Of a DNA stretch of 9,836 nt, positions 1-6,948 are shown piece by piece. The position numbers were made by a program, and so were the translations under genes. The notes under the pieces are model-generated. The model did no database searches. It was not told where the DNA came from and saw only the letters and a program-made list of their open reading frames with translations. Origin of the DNA: Oscillospiraceae bacterium (GTDB lineage: Bacteria; Bacillota_A; Clostridia; Oscillospirales; WRJC01); contig WQXD01000122.1 of assembly GCA_009785015.1 (NCBI GenBank), positions 1 to 9,836 on the forward strand, in the 5' to 3' direction. Numbering within the stretch: the stretch's first letter is position 1; every line of letters begins with the position of its first letter.

Positions 1-18
1 CATCGGGGTTTTCGGCAT
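1..18 (-). CDS. mutS: start of a downstream gene, probably DNA mismatch repair protein MutS (N-terminus only)
   Basis: Only six codons are inside the window, reading M-P-K-T-P-M, and the gene runs off the left edge. The start is supported by an AAGGA Shine-Dalgarno at 26-30 on this strand, seven bases before the ATG. The gene begins 20 nt after the miaB stop, so it is very likely in the same operon. MutS is suggested by two things: MutS proteins of Bacillota often begin with a short leader followed by T-P-M, and mutS commonly follows miaB in Clostridia. Six residues cannot prove identity, so the name rests mainly on gene order. Confidence 0.5.
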
Positions 19-25
19 TTGTTTA

Positions 26-30
26 TCCTT
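26..30 (-). promoter_or_regulatory. ribosome binding site of the gene after miaB
   Basis: AAGGA on the minus strand, seven bases from the ATG at 16-18. It is the evidence that a new gene starts in the 38 bases left of the miaB stop. Confidence 0.65.
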
Positions 31-38
31 CCGTCATT

Positions 39-1478
39 TTAAACTTTTACAATTTCTCCGTATAATCCGTGCAACTTTCCCGAATTTATTTTCACATCCG
101 CGAAAGTGCCGTTCAAATCGGGGGCTGCTTCGAATATGACCAATTTATGAGTACCGGTTCTGCCGGCCATATACATTTTCCCGCCGTTGTCGTTTTTGTA
201 TTTCCCTTCAACCAAAACCCTTACGGTTTTTCCCTCATACGCTTTGTTTTTTTTCTCTGTGATACGGGTTTGGATTTGCATCAGCCGCGAAAATCTTTCG
301 ATTTTTTCCTGCCGCGGAATTTTGTCCTCCATTTTCGCGGCGGGAGTGTTTTCGCGTTTTGAGTATATAAAGGGAAATATGTTGTCAAATTCCGCTTTTT
401 CGATCACTTCGAGCGTTTGTCGAAAATCCTCTTCCGTTTCGGACGGGAACCCCACGATTATATCTGAGGCTACCGCTATATCCTTTACGTTTTTTTTGAG
501 CTTGCCGATCAAGCCGAGATAATTTACTTGCGTGTATCCCCTGTTCATGAGCTTTAATATCCTGTCGCTTCCCGCCTGGACCGGCAAATGGAAATGTTTG
601 GCGATTTTTTCATTTTCGCCCATCAAGGCGATCAAATCGTCCGGAACGTCTTTTGGGTGCGAAGTCAGAAACCTCAGCTGATAATCGCCTTCGATTTTTG
701 TGATCCCGCGAAGCAGCTCTGTAAAATTGTAATCCGGATCTTTTGGGTCTTTATATGAATTGACATTTTGGCCGAGCAATGTTATATCCTTATACCCCGA
801 CAGCACGAGTTCTTTGATTTCCTCCAGGATTTTTTCTTTACTCCGGCATCTCTCCCTGCCCCTCACATGGGGGACCACGCAGTATGAGCAGAAATTGTCG
901 CATCCGTACATGATTGAAACACGAGCCAAAAACAAACTGTCCCTTCTGACCGGCAGCTCTTCGTCGATTATTTCCTCCGGGGCTTCGTTTTCTATCATTT
1001 TCTTTTTGTTTGCCAATGTTTCGTAAAATATTTCCGGGAATTTGTGGATTGAACGCGTCCCGAAAACAAAATCCACATGATGGTAACTCTTTTTTATGCG
1101 TTCTGTAACATGGCCTTGCTCGACCATGCAGCCGCAGAGCCCGACTAACAAATTCTTGTTTTTGCTTTTATAATGCTTGAGCTGGCCCGTCCGCGATAAA
1201 GCTTTGAGTTCCGCGTGTTCGCGCACCGCGCAGGTGTTCAGTATTATGAGGTCGCACTCCCCCAGAACGCTTTTTTCATCGAATTGCCCGAAATTGCCGG
1301 ATATGTCGCTTGTCATATCGGCGTCTGTTATTTCATACCCCATACATTCGGCCATGCCTTTGATTTTTTCGGAATCCGCCTCGTTTTGCTGGCAGCCGAA
1401 AGTCACCACGCAGGCTTTCGGTTTTGAGGTTTTTTTGTCGTTTATCTGTTTGATCGCGTCTATAACTTTTCTATCCAT
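39..1478 (-). CDS. miaB: tRNA-2-methylthio-N6-dimethylallyladenosine(37) synthase MiaB
   Basis: Radical SAM methylthiotransferase that adds the 2-methylthio group to i6A37 of tRNAs reading UNN codons; cytoplasmic, with two [4Fe-4S] clusters. The 479-residue protein shows the full family layout. The N-terminal MTTase domain has the three auxiliary-cluster cysteines C29 (TFGCQQN), C83 (NTCAVRE) and C117 (LCGCMVEQ). The radical SAM motif CxxxCxxC is C193, C197 and C200 (YGCDNFCSYC), followed by VVPHVRGRER. A TRAM RNA-binding domain covers about 415-478. NTCAVREHAE and RGRERCRS favour MiaB over RimO or MtaB. It is somewhat longer than a typical MiaB, with about 20 extra residues at 53-73 between the first and second cysteine blocks. 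It starts 2 nt after the upstream CotH gene with only a weak Shine-Dalgarno, so translation is probably coupled. Confidence 0.95.
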   Translation of the reverse strand: MDRKVIDAIKQINDKKTSKPKACVVTFGCQQNEADSEKIKGMAECMGYEITDADMTSDISGNFGQFDEKSVLGECDLIILNTCAVREHAELKALSRTGQLKHYKSKNKNLLVGLCGCMVEQGHVTERIKKSYHHVDFVFGTRSIHKFPEIFYETLANKKKMIENEAPEEIIDEELPVRRDSLFLARVSIMYGCDNFCSYCVVPHVRGRERCRSKEKILEEIKELVLSGYKDITLLGQNVNSYKDPKDPDYNFTELLRGITKIEGDYQLRFLTSHPKDVPDDLIALMGENEKIAKHFHLPVQAGSDRILKLMNRGYTQVNYLGLIGKLKKNVKDIAVASDIIVGFPSETEEDFRQTLEVIEKAEFDNIFPFIYSKRENTPAAKMEDKIPRQEKIERFSRLMQIQTRITEKKNKAYEGKTVRVLVEGKYKNDNGGKMYMAGRTGTHKLVIFEAAPDLNGTFADVKINSGKLHGLYGEIVKV

Positions 1479-1480
1479 TT

Positions 1481-3832
1481 TTACCGGATTCTTTCTATTT
1501 TATACGAACCGTCGTCACTTCTCGATATCTGTTCGCCTTTGTGCATATTCAAATTTTCGGGGATATGAACCTCGCAGAGTATTTTTCCCGTTTTGTCCGA
1601 CAAATATACCGTCTCCCCCTTTTTCAATTTGAAATCGAATATATGGCTGGGTTTTATTTTTTGATTTTGATTGCCCGCAGAATCGAAGCCGTAATATGTC
1701 ATTGTGGATTTGGCGGGAAATCGCACTTTTTTTATATGAAATTTTTGCAGGTTATCTTTATCGTTTGAAAGATACAAATCATTTACCACGGTCTCATTTG
1801 CCCCCGGGTTATACAAAACGATAATATCGCGGTCCGCGTCGGGTCTTAAAGTTTTTATTTCGATATTGTGGTATGTTTCATCGGGTTTTACCGACAGTTT
1901 CGCTTTTATCGCGTAGTTTTCGGCTATGAACCAGTTCAGCTCTATTTTTTTGTCATAATATTTTTTGCCGTTTATTTCCCAAAAATCAAACAGATATCCC
2001 GGATGCGGCTCCGCGCTCAGTATCACCGCATGATCCAGAAAATAGCAGCTTTTCAGGTTTCCTTCCCCGCTAAGTTCCAGTGTGTTCAAAACGATGTTCG
2101 CGTTTTTGTCGCCTGCGGCTCTTACTTCGTATGTCTGCTCATTCAATTTGAAGTTTTTTACCATGTCCTCGATTATGTATATCTCCCTTTTTTGCGCGAA
2201 ACGCAAAATATCCCTTCTGCTGTTTTTGATATTTTGCGCGTTGTTGGGCAAAACACTTTTTTTCATGGCTATACCTATTTCATAATCATACAAATCCGCG
2301 ATATCTTCGAGCAATCGTTCCATGTTGTCATATGTAAAGACCGTGTTCAGCAGATCAAACATCTGATTGCAGAATTTTTCCTGCATGTCCCACCGTTTCA
2401 TAAGAGAGGTAAAAACCGGTGAGCTGCCGTCGTTTTTTATTCTCTGTATCGTTTTTTCGCTTGTCCCCGCCCAGTCTCCCCAGCCCCCTTCGGCGTCATA
2501 CAGCAGCATCCTGTATTTTTTATCCAAATATTTGTTTATATATGTGCCGCCGTTTTCCGCATACCGCCATAATTTTTTGTTGTTGTGCGGCCAGTCCCAA
2601 TTTCGCCCGTATATTTGAAAGGCGTAATATTTGATATAGTTGTCCAAATCCACAATATCGCAAAATTCCGCGAAAATTTCGTCGTCGCTCAGATTGCCGC
2701 CGGCTTTGGGTTCCTCCCATTCCATTATTTCAACGAGGTTTTTGCCGTCTACGTCATATTTGTCCATAAAATAATCGTCGCCGTAAAAAGTTTGGAGCCA
2801 AAAAAAACCGAAATATTCGCCGTTGACAAAAACCGCCGCAGGGGCAAATTCCTTATAGTCCAAAAACCCCGCTTGTTTTGCCAGGCCTTGCGAAAATTCT
2901 TCGCGCATGAAAGCGCCTCCCCTGTCATTTGCCCCATTTCTCAAAAGTATCGATTTATATTCGTTTATATAGCTCTTATACTCGTCGTTTCGCCTGTTGT
3001 CTTCAAAAAAGGGATAATAGAATTTGTCAAAAATATTGTCGTATTCCCCCCGAGCGTAAAGACGCATGGATTTTTTGTCCGCTGCCCGGGACCATGCCCC
3101 GTGCACTCTTATGCCGGCGCCCTGGGAGACAAGAAGCTTGCCCTTCGAATCGAAGACCTCAAGGTAACCTTCCCTCTCCCCTTCCCTTCCCCGCAGGTTG
3201 TAGTTGGCGGGTTCGGGCGGGTTGGGCCACTGCCCGGGATGCGCCTTCTGCCATTCGTCACGGAGTTTCCCCTCGACGAATATCCCGTATTCATAACTGT
3301 ATAGATTGTCCGGATCGGAGGATATCGAAAAAACATATGTGTTATAATCAAATCTTTCCTCCATCTTAAAGCTCACGAAATAGGTGTGCGTGAGTACGCG
3401 GGAACGGCTGTTTTTTGAATATGCCACGGCTTTTAACACATGGGGGCTGTTGTAATCCGTGGAGTCCAACAGAATGGGTTCGGAGTACAATTTGCTGCCT
3501 TTGAACTTCGAAGTGGTGTTCAGATTTTCCCTTGAAGGCGTGGAGCCGTCTGTGGTGTAGTATATTTCGGCGTTTTTTATATCCGAAGTTATTTCCACGA
3601 AAATATCTTCCGTGTAAAAATAATCATTGTGGGACAAGCTCAGATTGAACGGGTCATGCGCAATCATTTTGCCCGTCACCCCGGCGTTTTCGTACAAGTC
3701 GCTTATACTCTGCTGCGACGTTGTTTTGTTTTTTGTTTCGGATATATTGCGGTTTTCGTTTGCGCACGAGACCAGACACGCGAGCAAAACCGAAATTATC
3801 ACCGCCGCGGCCGCGATTTTTTTGTATTTCAT
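1481..3832 (-). CDS. CotH-kinase-family lipoprotein with chitobiase-C-like, InlB-like and lamin-tail-like domains
   Basis: A 783-residue predicted surface lipoprotein. Residues 1-23 form a lipoprotein signal peptide: a KYKK start, a hydrophobic core, and the lipobox L20-V-S-C23. Residues 62-153 resemble the CHB_HEX_C-type beta-sandwich (YYTTDGSTPS at 91-100). Residues 220-455 match the CotH protein-kinase-like fold: GAWSRAADKKSMRLYA at 245-260 with likely ATP-site lysines K253/K254, LRNGANDRGGAFMR at 297-310, VFVNGEYFGFFWLQ at 334-347, NWDWPHNN at 411-418, and LLYDAEGG at 443-450, whose D446 sits where a metal-binding Asp is expected. Residues 586-645 look like a divergent InlB/Listeria-Bacteroides repeat (PGYLFDFWEINGK). 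Residues 655-760 look like a lamin-tail domain (LYNPGANETVVNDLYLSN). The protein targets of CotH kinases outside spore coats are largely unknown. It heads the operon with miaB and has its own promoter. The CotH and lipoprotein calls are firm; the C-terminal domains are pattern-based. Confidence 0.88.
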   Translation of the reverse strand: MKYKKIAAAAVIISVLLACLVSCANENRNISETKNKTTSQQSISDLYENAGVTGKMIAHDPFNLSLSHNDYFYTEDIFVEITSDIKNAEIYYTTDGSTPSRENLNTTSKFKGSKLYSEPILLDSTDYNSPHVLKAVAYSKNSRSRVLTHTYFVSFKMEERFDYNTYVFSISSDPDNLYSYEYGIFVEGKLRDEWQKAHPGQWPNPPEPANYNLRGREGEREGYLEVFDSKGKLLVSQGAGIRVHGAWSRAADKKSMRLYARGEYDNIFDKFYYPFFEDNRRNDEYKSYINEYKSILLRNGANDRGGAFMREEFSQGLAKQAGFLDYKEFAPAAVFVNGEYFGFFWLQTFYGDDYFMDKYDVDGKNLVEIMEWEEPKAGGNLSDDEIFAEFCDIVDLDNYIKYYAFQIYGRNWDWPHNNKKLWRYAENGGTYINKYLDKKYRMLLYDAEGGWGDWAGTSEKTIQRIKNDGSSPVFTSLMKRWDMQEKFCNQMFDLLNTVFTYDNMERLLEDIADLYDYEIGIAMKKSVLPNNAQNIKNSRRDILRFAQKREIYIIEDMVKNFKLNEQTYEVRAAGDKNANIVLNTLELSGEGNLKSCYFLDHAVILSAEPHPGYLFDFWEINGKKYYDKKIELNWFIAENYAIKAKLSVKPDETYHNIEIKTLRPDADRDIIVLYNPGANETVVNDLYLSNDKDNLQKFHIKKVRFPAKSTMTYYGFDSAGNQNQKIKPSHIFDFKLKKGETVYLSDKTGKILCEVHIPENLNMHKGEQISRSDDGSYKIERIR

Positions 3833-3866
3833 TTTCTTTCACCGAATTTTCGTGATTGTATCTGCA

Positions 3867-3895
3867 AGTATATCATAAAATCGCTTCAAAGTCAA
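3867..3895 (-). promoter_or_regulatory. sigma-A/70-type promoter of the CotH-miaB operon
   Basis: On the minus strand the -35 box TTGACT (3890-3895) and the -10 box TATACT (3867-3872) are separated by exactly 17 bases. Each box is one mismatch from consensus. Transcription would begin near 3860 and leave a leader of about 28 nt before the ATG at 3832, too short for a riboswitch. The ribosome binding site in that leader is weak (GGTGAAAG). Confidence 0.82.
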
Positions 3896-3934
3896 CACTG
3901 TGAATTATTTTAAAAATATTTTTTTGTAAAACGG
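3896..3934. promoter_or_regulatory. AT-rich spacer between two back-to-back promoters, with a 12-bp palindrome
   Basis: These 39 bases separate the two divergent -35 boxes and are almost pure A/T. They contain the perfect palindrome AAAAATATTTTT (3912-3923). The stretch could act as a shared UP element for RNA polymerase or as a regulator site; the sequence does not tell which. Confidence 0.4.
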
Positions 3935-3963
3935 TTGACAAAAAGCGAAAACAGTTATAGAAT
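3935..3963 (+). promoter_or_regulatory. sigma-A/70-type promoter of the hom-GxGYxYP-dehydrogenase operon
   Basis: The perfect -35 box TTGACA (3935-3940), a 17-base spacer, and the -10 box TAGAAT (3958-3963), one mismatch from consensus. The expected transcription start is near 3970. This rules out translation starts at 3935 (the TTG is part of the -35 box) and makes the ATG at 3968 unlikely. It leaves a leader of about 58 nt before the ATG at 4028, too short for a T-box or S-box. Confidence 0.85.
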
Positions 3964-4027
3964 AATTATGACGGGAAAACAAATCTTGAAGAAAAATCAG
4001 ATAAATTATTTTGGGGGATTTTTGGTT

Positions 4028-5230
4028 ATGGTAAATATAGCGATACTCGGATTTGGCAATATAGGTTCCGGAGTGGCCGACGTCTTTACGGAAAACGAAA
4101 GCGTCATATCAAAAAAGATAAACGATACCGTGAATATAAAGTACATTTTGGACAAAGTGGACATAAAAAACCACCCGCTTTCCGAAAGGCAGGTGAAGGA
4201 TTTTGATGTCATATTGAACGATCCCGATATTTCATTGATGGTCGAAACGATGGGGGGAGCCACATGGGCGTATAAATTCACGAAAACAGCTTTGGAAAAA
4301 GGGATAAGCGTGGTGACTTCAAACAAGGAGCTCGTCGCCGCATACGGGGCGGAGCTGCTTTTTATCGCTTCGAAAACGGGCGCGCGCTATTTTTTCGAAG
4401 CGAGCGTGGGAGGGGGCATCCCCATAATACGCCCGATCCACAACTGTCTGGCCGCCAACAAAATAGATCAAATCACCGCTATTTTAAACGGCACCACCAA
4501 TTTCATACTGACCAAAATGGCAAACGAAGATTTGGATTTCGCGACCGCTTTGGAAATGGCCCGTGAAAAAGGGTACGCCGAAGCGGACCCTTCGGATGAT
4601 ATCGACGGAAAAGACACCTGCCGCAAAATCTGCATATTGTCTTCTTTGGCATTCGGAAAGCAGCTGCCCCCCGAAAAAGTGCATACCGTGGGCATACGCA
4701 AAATCGGTTTGGAGGATATACACAACGCCGAAAAAATCGGGTATAAGATAAAACTGATCGCGAAATCCAAAAAATCGGGTGATTTTCTGGATGTGATTGT
4801 CGCGCCCATGCTGGTTTCCAAGGCTTCGCCGCTGTACAACATCGACGATGTATTCAACGGGATAGTGGTGACCGGAAACGCCATCGGAGATGTGATGTTC
4901 TACGGCTCGGGTGCGGGAAAGCGCCCGACTGCGAGCGCGGTGGCCGCCGATGTGATGGACGCCCTGGCCAAAAGCACAAAAAATATGCAGTGGGAAGCCT
5001 CAAACGGCGAATATGTTTCGGATTTCCAAAGCCTGTCTTTTGGATACTATATCCAAACGGATTTAAACGCGGCGGATAAAATCCCGGCGCTTTTCCCCGA
5101 AGCCGACATATATAAAAATCAGGCAAATGACGGATTGTTTTTTATCGCTCCGGAACTTCGCGAAAATGATTTGGATAAACTGTTGTCGGATGGGCAGCTG
5201 AATATAAAATCGGCAATAAGAATATTGTAA
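4028..5230 (+). CDS. hom: homoserine dehydrogenase with a short, divergent C-terminal domain
   Basis: NAD(P)-dependent reduction of L-aspartate 4-semialdehyde to L-homoserine, the branch point to threonine and methionine; cytoplasmic. From the chosen ATG the protein has 400 residues. The Rossmann motif is GFGNIGSG at 8-15, followed by TSNK at 97-100, the substrate loop EASVGGGIP at 124-132, and NGTTN at 154-158. The homoserine dehydrogenase signature spans 185-200 (EADPSDDIDGKDTCRK), with D196 and K200 at the positions of the yeast catalytic pair D219/K223. GSGAGKRPTASAV lies at 293-305. The last 65 residues (335-400) sit where an ACT regulatory domain is usual but are short and lack the usual PGVLA motif, so feedback control may differ. 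The start at 4028 is chosen because a promoter covers 3935-3963 and the Rossmann fold begins at once. The Shine-Dalgarno is modest (GGGGGAT, 4013-4019). Confidence 0.92.
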   Translation: MVNIAILGFGNIGSGVADVFTENESVISKKINDTVNIKYILDKVDIKNHPLSERQVKDFDVILNDPDISLMVETMGGATWAYKFTKTALEKGISVVTSNKELVAAYGAELLFIASKTGARYFFEASVGGGIPIIRPIHNCLAANKIDQITAILNGTTNFILTKMANEDLDFATALEMAREKGYAEADPSDDIDGKDTCRKICILSSLAFGKQLPPEKVHTVGIRKIGLEDIHNAEKIGYKIKLIAKSKKSGDFLDVIVAPMLVSKASPLYNIDDVFNGIVVTGNAIGDVMFYGSGAGKRPTASAVAADVMDALAKSTKNMQWEASNGEYVSDFQSLSFGYYIQTDLNAADKIPALFPEADIYKNQANDGLFFIAPELRENDLDKLLSDGQLNIKSAIRIL

Positions 5231-5237
5231 AATATTT

Positions 5238-5244
5238 AAGGAGG
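5238..5244 (+). promoter_or_regulatory. strong ribosome binding site of the GxGYxYP gene
   Basis: AAGGAGG, nine bases before the ATG at 5254; the strongest Shine-Dalgarno in the window. It follows the hom stop codon by only seven bases and no terminator lies between, so hom and this gene should share a transcript. Confidence 0.8.
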
Positions 5245-5253
5245 AAAATCAAA

Positions 5254-6948
5254 ATGAAAAATCCCGATAAACTTTTTTTGTTCGCGCTTTCGGGCGAAAA
5301 GACCCCCGAGGCCTACGATGAAGCGGCGCTCGCGGCCTGTCTGCAGGGCCTGTATAACCGCGAAAACGGCCCGGCAATTTATCTGCTTTCGAAAAAAAAT
5401 CCGACGCCCCGGTACTGGTTGGACAAATTCACCGCGAATTCCGAAATGGGCTGGCTTGGCGGCAGGGAAACCGCGGAGCTTAAATCGATCGGGGAATTGT
5501 GCGAATTGGCGAAGCCTTTGGTAAAAAAAATCATACTTTGGGACAAGGATGTGGATGCTTCGTTCAATGTGGCGTTCACTATTGCGGGAGTTGAGGACGG
5601 AGCGGTTTTATCGCCCGATTATTACGAGCGGATGCGCTTTGTTTTGGATGTGCCCGAAGTGGTCGATTTGCGCGGCAGATTCACCGGCGAAATATCCGGG
5701 AGCAAAAAAAACGACGCCTATATCTGGGCGGTGGAAAATTATCTTAAAAAAGGCCTTTGTTCAAAGCATTGGCTCTGTTTATACAGCGACCCTTTCAAAA
5801 CGCGCGAAACCGGGGAAATAGGTTATGTCAATACCCGCGACTGGTGCGTGTACAACCGCGCCTTTGTGTATGATTTGTCCCCGTGGGGCGACGAAGCGCC
5901 GCTCGACGACCCGGACCAAACCCTCGGGCGCGATTTGGAGACGTATAAACTGATACTCGCCTGTCAGCTGGAGCAGACCAAAGGCGAACAAATGACAGAG
6001 ATCGCCGGTTTTTTCAATTTTGTAAAATACAGCAATGTACCCGGGCACGAAAGCAGCAGCCACGAACCGGTTCCCACCGAGTGGGAATCCGTGTTTATCA
6101 TGTCGCCGTACAACTGTTATCAAAACACCGTGGCAAGCGACTGCTACAACCAGTCGCTGCATTCGCAGTATCCGTTTGTTCCGATAAAACAATCGCGCCC
6201 CGCGCAAAAAGCCGAGCTTGAAAACGCGTGCTATCTGGGCATACAGATGTGCGACTACGACTCGGCCACCCCGCTCTACGATTTCATGTACAAACACTGG
6301 GACGACCCCAGACGCGGCGAGGCCGCGCTCTCATGGGGGATAAACCCGAATTTGATCGAAAGTTATCCCGATATAATCACATATTTCTATAAAACCGCGA
6401 AAAAAGACAAAGATGTGTTCGTAGCCGACGCCTCGGCGGCCGGGTATTTCAACCCCAGCCGTATTCAAGAGCAATACTGGGATATGGTGGTAAAACACAA
6501 CCGGCATTTCTATGATCTCACCGATATGACGATGACGCCCATGGTTTTGGACTGGGAGCCGCTGTCCGACGAGGTTCTGGACCAAATGATAAAATTCTCC
6601 CCGGACGGCCTGGCCTGGATCATTATGAATTTTCACGCGGACATCCCGCAAAAACCGGAAATAAAGATACACGGGGGCGTCATGACGGATGAAATGCTCA
6701 ACCATGTCTGCAACGGCGGCCCGGTGGACGAAGTGGCAAAATCCTTAGCGGGGATAATAAGCGGCGATGTGCCGAAAAAGCCCGCTTTCCACTATATAAG
6801 AATCGTCTGGCAGAGCCCCGGATATATCATCGACATAGTCGAGACGCTAAAAAAACTTCGCCCCGATTTGGACATACGGTTAGTCAACACATACGATTAT
6901 TTCAGATTGAACAAACAATTCAGAGAGGAAATGGAAAATGAAAAATAA
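5254..6948 (+). CDS. GxGYxYP-family protein (putative glycoside hydrolase), no signal peptide, variant signature motif
   Basis: A 564-residue protein of the GxGYxYP family, a group annotated as putative glycoside hydrolases without an established substrate. The N-terminal domain carries the typical block LQGLYNRENGPAIYLL (30-45). The central region has a long aromatic and acidic stretch (VFIMSPYNCYQN at 280-291). The family signature appears as S-A-A-G-Y-F-N-P at 394-401: the first Gly is Ala395 and the second Tyr is Asn400, while G397, Y398 and P401 are kept. The C-terminus (about 511-550, FHYIRIVWQSPGY then VNTYDYF) fits the family's closing strands. Many relatives are secreted, but this one starts straight in the first domain with no signal peptide, which suggests a cytoplasmic substrate. 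It lies 23 bases after hom and overlaps the next gene by 11 bases. Family assignment is good; enzymatic activity is unproven. Confidence 0.82.
   Translation: MKNPDKLFLFALSGEKTPEAYDEAALAACLQGLYNRENGPAIYLLSKKNPTPRYWLDKFTANSEMGWLGGRETAELKSIGELCELAKPLVKKIILWDKDVDASFNVAFTIAGVEDGAVLSPDYYERMRFVLDVPEVVDLRGRFTGEISGSKKNDAYIWAVENYLKKGLCSKHWLCLYSDPFKTRETGEIGYVNTRDWCVYNRAFVYDLSPWGDEAPLDDPDQTLGRDLETYKLILACQLEQTKGEQMTEIAGFFNFVKYSNVPGHESSSHEPVPTEWESVFIMSPYNCYQNTVASDCYNQSLHSQYPFVPIKQSRPAQKAELENACYLGIQMCDYDSATPLYDFMYKHWDDPRRGEAALSWGINPNLIESYPDIITYFYKTAKKDKDVFVADASAAGYFNPSRIQEQYWDMVVKHNRHFYDLTDMTMTPMVLDWEPLSDEVLDQMIKFSPDGLAWIIMNFHADIPQKPEIKIHGGVMTDEMLNHVCNGGPVDEVAKSLAGIISGDVPKKPAFHYIRIVWQSPGYIIDIVETLKKLRPDLDIRLVNTYDYFRLNKQFREEMENEK

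Noticed and set aside
2585..3304. 239-codon open frame on the plus strand
   Set aside because: Antisense to the CotH gene, which has clear domains in its own frame. This frame gives a low-complexity Phe/Val/Pro-rich product with no recognisable motif.
3935..4027. N-terminal extension of homoserine dehydrogenase starting at TTG 3935 or ATG 3968
   Set aside because: The TTG is the first half of a perfect -35 box and the ATG at 3968 lies at the expected transcription start. The Rossmann fold begins right after the ATG at 4028.
3964..4027. Riboswitch or T-box in front of hom
   Set aside because: The leader is only about 58 nt after the predicted start, with no T-box sequence or expression-platform hairpins.
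5779..6297. 172-codon open frame on the minus strand
   Set aside because: Antisense to the GxGYxYP gene; no motif, and no sign that it is more than a shadow of codon bias.
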